From the NCBI GenBank assembly GCA_016721085.1, contig JADKJI010000012.1, forward strand, positions 163,412 to 227,411: DNA of 64,000 bases, read 5' to 3'. This DNA comes from Chitinophagaceae bacterium. GTDB lineage: Bacteria; Bacteroidota; Bacteroidia; Chitinophagales; Chitinophagaceae. Made by a program: the position numbers and the translations under genes. Position 1 is the stretch's first letter; every line of letters starts with the position of its first letter. Shown here piece after piece: positions 24,515 through 32,717 of this stretch. The notes under the pieces are model-generated. The model saw only the letters and a program-made list of their open reading frames with translations. It made no database searches and had not been told where the DNA came from.

Positions 24515-24717
24515 ATACAAATTTGAAAATCTGCAAATTTGATCCGCCGCGGCGGATGAAAATGGGGCAACCCTAAATTTTCAACTTACGGATTCCAAAT
24601 ATTAACTAGTGAAGTTTGACTTTTTGAATTATCAAATTTTCAAATTATCAAATCTTCAAATTATTCATGTGTAGGTTGTAATTCCTGACACGGTACAACC
24701 GAATTAAACTTAAAGTC
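24515..24717. repeat. TTTGAAAA-word spacer between rpoA and rplQ
   Basis: Starts 5 bp after the rpoA stop with AAATTTGAAAATCTGC and ends near 24665 with TTTTCAAATTATCAAATC. A GATCCGCCGCGGCGGATGA palindrome lies at 24541-24559. A 200-bp repeat spacer is unexpected inside this operon. Confidence 0.65.
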
Positions 24718-25209
24718 ATGCGTCACGGAGACAAAATCAAAAATTTAAGCCGTACCGCTTCCCACAGGAAAGCGTTATTGAGCAACCTGGCTTGTCAGCT
24801 TATTATGCACAAGCGTATCGTAACTACTTTGGCAAAGGCGAAAGCCCTCAGGATTTATGTAGAACCCCTGATCACCAAAGGAAAAGAGAACACCACTCAC
24901 CAACGTCGTGTGGTTTTCAGTTACCTGCAAGACAAAGAAGCGATCACAGAACTGTTCAGCACTGTTGCTGATAAGATCGGTGGCCGTCCAGGTGGTTACA
25001 CCCGCATCCTGAAATTAGGCGCCCGTACCGGTGACAACGCTGAAACTGCCATGATTGAACTGGTAGACTTCAACGAAATCTACGGTAAAGGAAAAGGCGA
25101 AGAGAAAGAAGGTGCTAAGAAAACACGTAGAAGCCGTACAACTGCTAAGAAAGCCCCTAAGGCTGATGACGCAGCGGCAGATACTACAGCAGAAAAAAGC
25201 GCTGAATAA
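24718..25209 (+). CDS. rplQ: Ribosomal protein bL17
   Basis: 163 residues. The conserved body (MRHGDKIKNLSRTASHRKAL, TTLAKAKALRIYVEPLITKG, YTRILKLGARTGDNAETAMI) spans about 1-120. It is followed by a 40-residue Lys/Ala/Thr-rich low-complexity tail, as in other Bacteroidota. It lines the peptide exit region of the 50S subunit. Last gene of the operon, followed by a terminator. Confidence 0.98.
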   Translation: MRHGDKIKNLSRTASHRKALLSNLACQLIMHKRIVTTLAKAKALRIYVEPLITKGKENTTHQRRVVFSYLQDKEAITELFSTVADKIGGRPGGYTRILKLGARTGDNAETAMIELVDFNEIYGKGKGEEKEGAKKTRRSRTTAKKAPKADDAAADTTAEKSAE

Positions 25210-25232
25210 GATGGAAATTAACTTTCATTATA

Positions 25233-25264
25233 AAGGCTTCGGTTTTACCGGAGCCTTTTTTTTG
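25233..25264 (+). terminator. Rho-independent terminator after rplQ
   Basis: An AAGGCTTCGG stem pairs with CCGGAGCCTT around a TTTTA loop and is followed by a run of T. It lies 24 bp after the rplQ stop. Confidence 0.85.
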
Positions 25265-25303
25265 TGCTTTTCCGGGTTTTACCACTAATGTGGGCAAGTC
25301 GAA

Positions 25304-25334
25304 TTTGTTAGTGAACCATTATCATTTAATTTCG
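25304..25334 (+). promoter_or_regulatory. Promoter of carA
   Basis: TTTG at 25304-25307, a spacer of exactly 19 bp and TAATTTCG at 25327-25334 give a one-mismatch fit to TTTG-N19-TAnnTTTG. The ATG lies 26 bp downstream. Confidence 0.65.
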
Positions 25335-25359
25335 CACCGTTTTACTACTACTTTACACT

Positions 25360-26472
25360 ATGCATATACATAACGAACAACCCCCTGCTATCCTTCTTCT
25401 GGCCGACGGAACCGTTCATTACGGAAAGGCCTTTGGTAAAATCGGAACAACTTCCGGTGAAATCTGCTTCAATACCGGTATGACCGGCTATCAGGAAGTA
25501 TTTACCGACCCCAGTTATTACGGACAGGTAATCATCATGAACAGCGTACACATTGGAAACTATGGAGTGAAGGATGATGAAGTGGAATCAGAGTCTGTAA
25601 AGATCCGTGGATTGATCTCCCGTAACCTGGAAGAGCAATACTCCAGAAAGCTGGCTAACGCATCACTCGAGACCTATCTGGTGATGAATAATATAGTTTG
25701 TATCGAAGGAGTTGATACAAGGGCATTGGTAGCCCACGTTCGTGAGAATGGTGCCATGAACTGCATCATTTCTTCAGAAATACTGGATGTAGAGGAACTG
25801 AAAAAAGAATTGGCCAAGGTGCCTAGTATGGAAGGATTGGAACTGGCTTCTAAAGTAACTACCAAAGAACCTTATACAATGGGTGATGAAAAATCTCCTA
25901 TCCGTATAGCGGTTATGGACTTCGGAACTAAGCAACATATCATACAATGCATGGTTCAAAGAGGTGCTTACTGCAAAGTATTCCCAGCCACTACCAAGTT
26001 GGCAGAACTGAAAGCTTTTAATCCTTCAGGATACTTTATCTCCAACGGTCCCGGCGACCCATCAGTGATGGATTATGCCATAAACACCGTGAAAGACATC
26101 CTGAACGAGAATAAGCCCACATTCGGCATCTGTCTGGGTCATCAGCTAATTGCTCTCGCTAGTGGCGTAGAGACCTTTAAACTGCACCACGGACACAGAG
26201 GATTGAACCACCCGGTAAAAAACCTTCTTACAGGTTTATGTGAGGTAACCACCCAGAACCATGGTTTCGGTGTTAACCCGGCATCCATGAAGAATGCACC
26301 AGATGTGGAAGTGACCCACCTGAACCTCAATGACGATTCAATCGAAGGCATCCGTATAAAAAGCAAACCTGCCTTCTCTGTTCAATACCATCCGGAAAGT
26401 ACGCCGGGTCCGCATGATAGCAGGTATTTGTTTGATCAGTTTATTGATATGATAAAGAAGGAACTCAATTAA
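25360..26472 (+). CDS. carA: Carbamoyl-phosphate synthase small subunit
   Basis: 370 residues. The N-terminal CPSase small-chain domain (FGKIGTTSGEICFNTGMTGY) is followed by a class I glutaminase domain with nucleophile Cys in FGICLGHQLIALA and the His/Glu pair in SVQYHPESTPGPHD. It supplies ammonia from glutamine to CarB for pyrimidine and arginine synthesis. carB is not adjacent. The preceding genes are ribosomal; the carA promoter and the rplQ terminator separate the two units. Confidence 0.97.
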   Translation: MHIHNEQPPAILLLADGTVHYGKAFGKIGTTSGEICFNTGMTGYQEVFTDPSYYGQVIIMNSVHIGNYGVKDDEVESESVKIRGLISRNLEEQYSRKLANASLETYLVMNNIVCIEGVDTRALVAHVRENGAMNCIISSEILDVEELKKELAKVPSMEGLELASKVTTKEPYTMGDEKSPIRIAVMDFGTKQHIIQCMVQRGAYCKVFPATTKLAELKAFNPSGYFISNGPGDPSVMDYAINTVKDILNENKPTFGICLGHQLIALASGVETFKLHHGHRGLNHPVKNLLTGLCEVTTQNHGFGVNPASMKNAPDVEVTHLNLNDDSIEGIRIKSKPAFSVQYHPESTPGPHDSRYLFDQFIDMIKKELN

Positions 26473-26688
26473 TTTGAAAATTTGGGAATTTGAAAATTTG
26501 AAAATGAAATGAACGGAGTAAGATTCCAATTATCAGATTAGAAAAATTGATCCTAAATGCCGTACTATAGAATAATAAAATCATTATTAACGAATTTCAA
26601 ATTATTCAAAAACTTATTGCTTGTTTAATTTGAACTTACATAGGATTTTCAAATTTTCAAATCATCAAATTTTCAAATTCTCGTCCCC
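26473..26688. repeat. TTTGAAAA-word spacer between carA and aroQ
   Basis: Begins at the carA stop with TTTGAAAATTTGGGAATTTG and ends 8 bp before the aroQ ATG with CAAATTTTCAAATTC. The inverted edges frame about 130 bp of AT-rich sequence without a gene. Confidence 0.65.
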
Positions 26689-27102
26689 ATGCGTATCGCA
26701 ATCATCAACGGCCCCAACCTCAACCTCCTCGGTAAAAGGGAAACGTCTATCTATGGAACGGAGAGCTTTGATGATTACCTGAATACATTGAAAGCGATAT
26801 ACCCTAAGGTGGAATTCCATTACTTCCAGAGTAATGTAGAAGGGGAGTTAATCAATGAATTACAGCGCGTGGGTTTCGACTTTGATGGAATTATCATGAA
26901 CCCCGGAGGGTATACGCATACTTCAGTTGCTATCGGCGATGCTATAGCTGGCATAAAAACTCCCGTTATTGAAGTTCATATCAGCAATGTGCATGCGCGG
27001 GAAGATTTCAGAAAACTGTCGCATGTGTCTGCAAAAGCAAAAGGGACGATTGCAGGACTGGGATTGAAAGGATATGAATTAGCTCTTCAAAGTTTCTTAT
27101 AA
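26689..27102 (+). CDS. aroQ: Type II 3-dehydroquinate dehydratase
   Basis: 137 residues. INGPNLNLLGKRETSIYG carries the catalytic Tyr, followed by HYFQSNVEGELINELQ, MNPGGYTHTSVAIGDAIAG and EVHISNVHAREDFR (catalytic His). It converts 3-dehydroquinate to 3-dehydroshikimate in the shikimate pathway. The 3' end overlaps the convergent parvulin-like gene by 6 bp. Confidence 0.97.
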   Translation: MRIAIINGPNLNLLGKRETSIYGTESFDDYLNTLKAIYPKVEFHYFQSNVEGELINELQRVGFDFDGIIMNPGGYTHTSVAIGDAIAGIKTPVIEVHISNVHAREDFRKLSHVSAKAKGTIAGLGLKGYELALQSFL

Positions 27103-27729
27103 GAACACCCTCATCATTAATGCAAACCCCGTGGCCTGTTTAGAAGGCGCTGTTTTCTTTAGAATATGTACACCGGTCTTTGACCAGACCTTGAATACTT
27201 CCCCTGGCTTATGATTCCTGATACCTTTTTCCATTTCTGGCAATAAGGCTCCAGAAGCGATCCATCCTAAATCTCCGAAAGTATAAGATTCACCACCCAT
27301 ACTCCATAGCTGCGCCAGCTCTTCGAAGGTGGCTCTCTTGTCCTTAATCTTTACCATTATATCGATTGATAAAGAATCCGCTTTGCGATACGTATAAACA
27401 GAAGTGTCGATGAATATCTGGCTTACTTTATTAAAGGTGTTTGGAATCTTGGCCAGTACTTGTACCAATATCTTTCCATTGTCATATGGCCCATATACTT
27501 TTCCGATTTTACCTGTATAGGCAATGCTATCGGGTAAGCCACTATAATGACCTATTCGAACTACACTCACTGTATCCAATACGAATTTTTTCTTCAATAC
27601 ATCCTTTACATATAAAGGCGAATTGGTGCTTTTCTCCATCTCCGCTTTTATAGTTGCAATGGATTTTTCTGGGCGTAAGAAGCCGTAATTGAAAGGCAAA
27701 AAAGCTACTAGCACTATTATCTTATACAT
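27097..27729 (-). CDS. Exported parvulin-like peptidyl-prolyl isomerase
   Basis: 210 residues with a short N-terminal signal (MYKIIVLVAFLPFNYGFLRP). A PpiC-like domain covers about 100-195: IDIMVKIKDKRATFEELAQL, SMGGESYTFGDLGWIASGAL and EVFKVWSKTGVHILKK, the G-DLGW and GVHIL signatures of parvulins. It probably assists folding of periplasmic or outer-membrane proteins. The domain is shorter than in SurA-type chaperones and no second copy is present. Confidence 0.75.
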   Translation of the reverse strand: MYKIIVLVAFLPFNYGFLRPEKSIATIKAEMEKSTNSPLYVKDVLKKKFVLDTVSVVRIGHYSGLPDSIAYTGKIGKVYGPYDNGKILVQVLAKIPNTFNKVSQIFIDTSVYTYRKADSLSIDIMVKIKDKRATFEELAQLWSMGGESYTFGDLGWIASGALLPEMEKGIRNHKPGEVFKVWSKTGVHILKKTAPSKQATGFALMMRVFL

Positions 27730-27752
27730 TCCTATAATTCTTACTTTTTTTT

Positions 27753-27809
27753 ACCGCAGAGACGCGGAGACGCAGGGGGCTTTCCTCTGCGTCTCCGCGC
27801 CTCAGCGGT
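27753..27809. repeat. CGCAGAGACGCGG inverted word hairpin
   Basis: ACCGCAGAGACGCGGAGACG is answered by CTGCGTCTCCGCGCCTCAGC and GGT, giving a long GC-rich hairpin in otherwise AT-rich DNA. Fragments of the same word occur at 4310-4340, 56113-56145 and 57205-57225. It lies in the tandem spacer upstream of the parvulin-like gene. Confidence 0.75.
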
Positions 27810-27864
27810 TATTGTATTGGCTGTTAATTTCAACATTTCCACATTTCCTCATTTCCACATTAAA

Positions 27865-29949
27865 TTACTTCTTCTTCTTGACAACATTCACCGGCGGACA
27901 AGCCACTTCAATCCCCTCTCTCTTATACAAATCCTTGTATTGATCACCGCTTGCAACGGAAACCATCTTATCCACTTCAGCTTGTTTTTTCTGACGCAGT
28001 TCAGTGTTCTTTATCAGTTCCTGAACGTTATCCAACTTAGAAATGTATAAACTACGTCCATGGGTTCCTAATACTATTTCATTATCGCGTTGCTGAATTG
28101 CAATATCATGAATGGGTACAGATTTAGGTAATCCTGCACTCCAGCTCATGAAACCATTACCAGCATCAATACTTACATATAAACCTCCATCACTTCCAAC
28201 ATAAAGAACGCTATCGTATTTGGGATCTTCCCTCACAACATTTAATGGTTCGAATGGAAGGTCCTTGCCTATGGCTTTCCATGTTTCACCATAATCATTA
28301 CTTACAAAGAGATAAGGAAGGAAATGGTCGTTACGGTATCCGTTGAAACTTACATATACACGACCTTCCACATGTTGAGAAGCAGTGATATGGCTTACCC
28401 ATAATCCTTGTGGTAAGTTGTTGCTTATCTTTTTCCATGTATATCCACCATCGCGGGTGATATGGATATTGCCATCATCTGATCCTACATATATCAAACC
28501 GAATTTGAATGGCGATTCAGCAATAGATGTAAGGGTGCCGAATGGTACATCACCTTCTTTTTTCCCATTGGTAAGGTCGCCACTCAATGCTTCCATATTA
28601 TCACCTTTGTTCAGTGAACGATGGAATTTGTTTGTTCCATAATAGAAAACATCCTGGTTGTGACGGCTCAATAAAATAGGGGTTTCCCAATTGAAACGAA
28701 GTGGGGTTTCACCTAAATCGTGTGAAGGACGAATTGATTTGCGATCACCTCTGGTAAGTCTGTTCATTCTCATATAAGCACCAAATTGAGAACCGGCATA
28801 AGTGGTGAGATTATCGCGGGTATCCACCTGAACCTGCATTCCATCTCCACCAACTAATGATTTGTATGCGTATTCACCATTATCTATCCAACCAATATCT
28901 TCTTTATTATTAGATGGACCATACCATACATTATTATCCTGTAAACCACCATATACATTATATGGTTTTGCATCGTCGGTTGTTACTGAATAGTATTGTC
29001 CAACCGGAGGCGTATTAATCTTGAACCAATTCTCTCCATCATCATAGGTAATGTTGGCACCACCATCATTTCCATTGATAATATGGCTGTCTTTCTTTGG
29101 ATTAATCCAAATAGCATGATGGTCGCTATGTACATTCCCTTTATCAATATTCTTGAAAGTTTTTCCTCCATCGACAGACATCTGTAATGGCACTCCGAAA
29201 ATGATCACCTTGTTTTCGTTGTATGGTGATACATATACTTTACCGAAGTAATAGCCATAAGTGCTGTAGATACCAATTTCCTTATCATGAGTTTTCTTCC
29301 ATGTTTTGCCAGCATCATCACTACGATAAACCTGGCATCCATAAATGCCTGTATTTACAAATCCGTCGTTTACGTTCAGGTAGTCATAAATTGAAGTTGG
29401 TTTTACTTTATCTGTTTTTACCAGGTCTTTTACTACGGCAGCTGTATATTTTGCCGGGAGACGGTTGCGGCGAAGGAATTGTTCCAGTTTCTTGTCATCC
29501 AACGTAGCAAAGCTTTCTTTGGTTTGTGATTTGAAGTCAGATAATTTATAAGATGTATCTGCTTTCAAAGCTGAAGAAGTATCTGGCTTATGTGTTTGGT
29601 TGTCCACAATAGCATATACAACATTCGGATTCTTTGGATATACGGCTATGCCTATACGACCAATGCCTTCTCCTGTAGGAAAGCCACTGCCATCTTTTGA
29701 AGCGGCTTGCCAGGTATTACCCCCATCGGTGCTTTTATAGATGCCACTGGTTTTTCCACTTTCCTCAAAATTCCAGGCACTACGAGTGCGGTACCACATA
29801 GCTGCATATACTTCATCAGGATTTGTTGGATTGAGATCCAAATCAATTGCACCTGTGTTGTCATCTATGTATAAAGTTTGTTTCAGGTTTTCCTCCATCA
29901 GATGTTTTATAAACACCACGATCTTTATTAGGGGAGTAAAGATGACCAA
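27865..29949 (-). CDS. Sortilin/VPS10-type propeller protein, C-terminal part
   Basis: Bulk of a large exported propeller protein with many BNR/Asp-box motifs (SDDAGKTWKK, SVDGGKTFKN, TRDGGYTWKK, SNDYGETWKA, SIDAGNGF). These are usually annotated VPS10-domain or glycosyl-hydrolase-like, but no catalytic residues can be assigned. Genuine coding in this frame starts near QTLYIDDNTGAIDLDLNP (about 29890); residues before that belong to the wrong frame. The N-terminal part is coded at 29861-30505. Two missing bases near 29882-29892 (A and G) would restore DGGKTWKQTLYIDD. Confidence 0.8.
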   Translation of the reverse strand: MVIFTPLIKIVVFIKHLMEENLKQTLYIDDNTGAIDLDLNPTNPDEVYAAMWYRTRSAWNFEESGKTSGIYKSTDGGNTWQAASKDGSGFPTGEGIGRIGIAVYPKNPNVVYAIVDNQTHKPDTSSALKADTSYKLSDFKSQTKESFATLDDKKLEQFLRRNRLPAKYTAAVVKDLVKTDKVKPTSIYDYLNVNDGFVNTGIYGCQVYRSDDAGKTWKKTHDKEIGIYSTYGYYFGKVYVSPYNENKVIIFGVPLQMSVDGGKTFKNIDKGNVHSDHHAIWINPKKDSHIINGNDGGANITYDDGENWFKINTPPVGQYYSVTTDDAKPYNVYGGLQDNNVWYGPSNNKEDIGWIDNGEYAYKSLVGGDGMQVQVDTRDNLTTYAGSQFGAYMRMNRLTRGDRKSIRPSHDLGETPLRFNWETPILLSRHNQDVFYYGTNKFHRSLNKGDNMEALSGDLTNGKKEGDVPFGTLTSIAESPFKFGLIYVGSDDGNIHITRDGGYTWKKISNNLPQGLWVSHITASQHVEGRVYVSFNGYRNDHFLPYLFVSNDYGETWKAIGKDLPFEPLNVVREDPKYDSVLYVGSDGGLYVSIDAGNGFMSWSAGLPKSVPIHDIAIQQRDNEIVLGTHGRSLYISKLDNVQELIKNTELRQKKQAEVDKMVSVASGDQYKDLYKREGIEVACPPVNVVKKKK

Positions 29950-30505
29950 GAGCCGCTACCCAAGCTATATTGTTATCAGTAGGGTGTAATTGGATTTTTC
30001 CAATATGATGTGATTCGGGCAAGCCCAGGTATTCCCATGACTTACCATTGTTATTACTTTTGTATATCCCTATACCAGCATAAGAAGAACGACTGCTGTT
30101 CACTTCTCCGGTTCCTAACCAGATGGTACGGGTTTTCCAGTTCACAGCAACATCGCCAATGGTAAGGATATCCTGAGAATCAAAAACTGGTGTGAAACTT
30201 TGGCCATTATTGGTTGTGTACCAAAGGCCACCGGAGGCATAAGCTAAATAGAATTCGGTTGGGTCTTCAGGATTTACATCCAAATCAACTACTCTTCCGC
30301 CCATGATAGTAGGACCTATGTTGCGGAATTTGAGGTCTTTAAGCATCGATTTGTTTTCCATCATCTTGCGCTGTTCGATACTTTTCAAGCGGTCGGCGGC
30401 AGCGGTGGGTTTTACCTGACACAGGGCAGAGAAAGACAGCATAAAAACTATCAAACCTGTTAAACCTGCAACCCGGCTTGGGTTTTGCAGTAATTTTGGC
30501 ATCAT
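29861..30505 (-). CDS. Sortilin/VPS10-type propeller protein, N-terminal part
   Basis: Starts with a signal peptide (hydrophobic TGLIVFMLSFSALCQ). Propeller repeats follow: FRNIGPTIMGGRVVDLDVNP, YASGGLWYTTNNGQSFTPVF, GIGIYKSNNNGKSWEYLGLP and RGVYKTSDGGK. After DGGK the frame is wrong (PETNFIHR) and ends. Together with the downstream part the protein would be about 870 residues, probably a periplasmic or surface protein. Confidence 0.8.
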   Translation of the reverse strand: MMPKLLQNPSRVAGLTGLIVFMLSFSALCQVKPTAAADRLKSIEQRKMMENKSMLKDLKFRNIGPTIMGGRVVDLDVNPEDPTEFYLAYASGGLWYTTNNGQSFTPVFDSQDILTIGDVAVNWKTRTIWLGTGEVNSSRSSYAGIGIYKSNNNGKSWEYLGLPESHHIGKIQLHPTDNNIAWVAALGHLYSPNKDRGVYKTSDGGKPETNFIHR

Positions 30506-30549
30506 AAAGCAGACTGGTTTACGTTGTTAAGACTATAAACATACAAAAC

Positions 30550-31203
30550 ATGCGTTGTATTTTGGTTCTTGTCCTCTTGATTTCCTTAAATGGCTATTCC
30601 CAGTGGAAAAGTTATACAATCAGTCCAAGGGGGGATACCCTTAATTGCATTGATCAGAAAGACAAAAAGCAAGGGCCCTGGACCCATCGCTATGAAACAG
30701 TGAGAGGGGAGCCTGGCTATGAGGAGGAGGGATTCTATAAGGATAACAGAAAGGAAGGGGAGTGGCGAATGTTCAGTCTTTCTGGTGACCTAGTAGGTGT
30801 TGAGAATTATAAGTGGGGCTTTAAAGACGGCATCTGCAAATATTATTCTATGCATGGTGATCTTCGGCTGGAGCAAAGCTGGAAGGCCTTAAATCCCGAT
30901 AAGGAATATGACACCCTTGTGGTGGAAGATATTGATAAATTGGAAAGCTACCGTACGGTTGTGGTAAAGAATGAAGGAGCCGCATTAAAACACGGTCCAT
31001 GGAAGTATTATAATGCAGAAGATGGCAGTCTTACCAGAACTGAAATATATGTACTTGGTAAAATGCAGAACGATGGAATGGCTACAAAAGCCCCATCAAC
31101 CGAGAAAAAGACTATCGATAAACCGAAAGAGGTGTTAGATTTTGAGAAGAAGAATTCGGGGAAGAAGAAAGTCAAGTTACGCGATGGCAGTACAGGTGGA
31201 TAG
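30550..31203 (+). CDS. Secreted MORN-variant repeat protein
   Basis: 217 residues with signal peptide MRCILVLVLLISLNGYSQ. Repeats of the YwqK/MORN-variant type are visible: KKQGPWTHRYE, GFYKDNRKEGEWRMFSLSGD, GFKDGICKYYSMHGD and LKHGPWKYYNAEDGS. Such repeats form beta-hairpins and often sit in surface or periplasmic proteins. The C terminus is Lys-rich and disordered-looking. It stands alone, divergent from the sortilin-type gene. Confidence 0.7.
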   Translation: MRCILVLVLLISLNGYSQWKSYTISPRGDTLNCIDQKDKKQGPWTHRYETVRGEPGYEEEGFYKDNRKEGEWRMFSLSGDLVGVENYKWGFKDGICKYYSMHGDLRLEQSWKALNPDKEYDTLVVEDIDKLESYRTVVVKNEGAALKHGPWKYYNAEDGSLTRTEIYVLGKMQNDGMATKAPSTEKKTIDKPKEVLDFEKKNSGKKKVKLRDGSTGG

Positions 31204-31205
31204 TA

Positions 31206-31270
31206 ATAGTCCGGAAGAAAATACAAATACAAGTAGGGGAGTTAGGAAGTAGGGTAGTAGGGAAGTAGAA
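31206..31270. repeat. Left AGTCCGGAAG arm of the 31.2-32.6 kb repeat block
   Basis: AGTCCGGAAGAAAATACAAA and AAGTAGGGGAGTTAGGAAGT lie just after the MORN gene stop. The same words occur in reverse orientation at 32490-32640 (TACTTGTATTCTGTATTTTC then TTCCGGACT), so the whole block is framed by an inverted repeat. Related direct words are at 15077-15310. Confidence 0.75.
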
Positions 31271-31299
31271 AATACAAGTCATTTAGTTTGTGATATAAT

Positions 31300-31324
31300 A
31301 ACCGCGGAGACGCGGTTTTTTTTG
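31300..31324 (+). terminator. Terminator-like hairpin
   Basis: An AACCGCG stem, GAGA loop and CGCGGTT stem are followed by a run of T. It is about 100 bp after the MORN gene and is made of the CGCGGAGACGCGG word. Confidence 0.6.
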
Positions 31325-31347
31325 GCTAAAATTCATTCATGATTTTG

Positions 31348-31475
31348 CACCACGAAGACACAAGGGGCACTAAGGCACACCAAGAGCATTTGCAAAGTCG
31401 AGATCAAAATTGGTATCATAAAATAAGGAATCCCTTTGTGTTTCTTAGTGTTCTTTGAGACTTTGTGGTTCAAGA
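31348..31475. repeat. CACCACGAAGACACAAGG / CTTTGTGTTTCTTAGTG inverted word pair
   Basis: A CACCACGAAGACACAAGG-type arm at 31348-31385 and a CCTTTGTGTTTCTTAGTG-type arm with TTTGTGGTTC at 31433-31472 are near-complements. This common intergenic word is another module of the gene-free block 31204-32717. Confidence 0.65.
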
Positions 31476-31592
31476 AACAAACAAAATGATGTTGTGGTGC
31501 ATGGCTTATAATATTCCTGTCCTGAGATTAAAATCTGGTTTTGCAATATTCCTGACCCGGGATTGAAATTTGATGGTACAATGTTGCTTTAA

Positions 31593-31791
31593 CCCGGGAT
31601 TGAAATCCCGGGCTACAAATTAACCCGAGCCTACGGCTCTGCGTAACGATTAATCATAAAGAACCTTATTTCGCGAGAGAGGGAAATTCAGATTTTTGAG
31701 GGTCCTGATCGAAAATGATTCAGCTATTATTTACTTAAACGGAAGAGGCGTAGCCTCGAGTTAAATTGTAGCCCCGGATTTCAATCCGGGG
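31593..31791. repeat. Structured ~199-bp repeat, copy 1
   Basis: Order of parts: hairpin CCCGGGATTGAAATCCCGGG; CTACAAATTAACCC; hairpin GAGCCTACGGCTC; a central ~100 bp with ATTAATCATAAAG, TTTCGCGAGAGAGGG and GATTCAGCTATTATTTAC; hairpin GAGGCGTAGCCTC; hairpin CCCCGGATTTCAATCCGGGG. The outer ~50 bp are an inverted repeat (43 of 50 positions). The changes between the arms keep each local hairpin paired. No open frame spans the unit. Confidence 0.85.
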
Positions 31792-31818
31792 ATAAAGAGG
31801 ATGAAGTATTTTCCAGCT

Positions 31819-31842
31819 GAGGTGCGTGTCTTCACGCACCTC
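31819..31842. repeat. Linker hairpin between repeat copies 1 and 2
   Basis: GAGGTGCGTG, TCTT loop, CACGCACCTC: a perfect 10-bp stem. An identical hairpin lies at 32110-32133 after copy 2, each preceded by TTTCCAGCT. Confidence 0.8.
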
Positions 31843-31857
31843 ATCATTGAATCCTGA

Positions 31858-32054
31858 CCCGGGATTGAAATCCCGGGTTATAATTTAACCCGAGCCTACG
31901 GCTCTGCGTAACGATTAATCATAAACAACTTTATTTCGCGAGAGAGGGGAAATTCAGATTTTTGAGGGTTCCTGATCGAAAATGATTCAGCTATTATTTA
32001 CTTAAACGGAAGAGGCGTAGCCTCGGTTAAATTAGCCCCGGATTTCAATCCGGG
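31858..32054. repeat. Structured ~199-bp repeat, copy 2
   Basis: Nearly identical to copy 1 with a few indels (for example GGTTATAATTTAACCC and GCCTCGGTTAAATTAGCC). All four local hairpins are kept. A lone CCCGGGATTTCAATCCGGGG hairpin follows at about 32152-32171. Confidence 0.85.
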
Positions 32055-32240
32055 AATAGGAAGAAAAAAAAATTTTTTCTGGCGAGGACATAAAGTGGTT
32101 TTTCCAGCTGAGGTGCGTGTCTTCACGCACCTCAGCATTGAATATCCCTGACCCGGGATTTCAATCCGGGGTAAACAGAAATCAAATAATTCAATTCAAC
32201 CTTCATATCCACGATTAAATTCAATCTGCAATATTCCTAA

Positions 32241-32440
32241 CCCGGGATTGAAATCCCGGGCTACAAATTAACCCGAGCCTACGGCTCTGCGTAACGATTA
32301 ATCATAAAGAGCCTTATTTCGCGAGAAAGGGAAAATTCAAATTGTTGTTGGTTCTGATCGATAGTGATTCAGCTATTATTTACTTAAACGGAAGATGCGT
32401 AGCCTCGAGTTAAATTGTAGCCCCGGATTTCAATCCGGGG
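32241..32440. repeat. Structured ~199-bp repeat, copy 3
   Basis: Same order of parts as copy 1, more diverged in the centre (ATTGTTGTTGGTTCTGATCG). The right inner hairpin has lost one pair (GATGCGTAGCCTC). All three copies are in the same orientation. Confidence 0.85.
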
Positions 32441-32489
32441 ATTTTGGGATGTTATTTTATTTCTCCAACTCGCTGTACATCAAGTAAAT

Positions 32490-32640
32490 ACCTCCTCCCT
32501 TACTTCCCTACTTGTATTCTGTATTTTCTTCCGGACTAAAAATAAGGACTCTCCAAAATTCAAACCCAGCGGACTAGAATTTCAGACCCTTTAACAATCA
32601 AACGCTGCGGACTTCCGGACTCCTCAATCGGACTTCCGGA
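32490..32640. repeat. Right AGTCCGGAAG arm of the repeat block (reverse orientation)
   Basis: TTCCCTACTTGTATTCTG, TTTTCTTCCGGACT and CTGCGGACTTCCGGACTCC are reverse-orientation copies of the words at 31206-31270 and 15077-15180. They close the block about 80 bp before the SPFH gene. Confidence 0.7.
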
Positions 32641-32717
32641 CTTTTCAAAGGAAATTTTGAAATTCAAAAGCTATGATGTAATTTTAATATCAAATTGATA
32701 TCATCAAAACTACGTAT

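Noticed and set aside
31550..32440. Possible CRISPR array or IS element in the CCCGGGATT block
   Set aside because: Copies are ~199 bp with spacers of 66 and 186 bp, and no transposase or cas frame lies within; treated as structured repeats.
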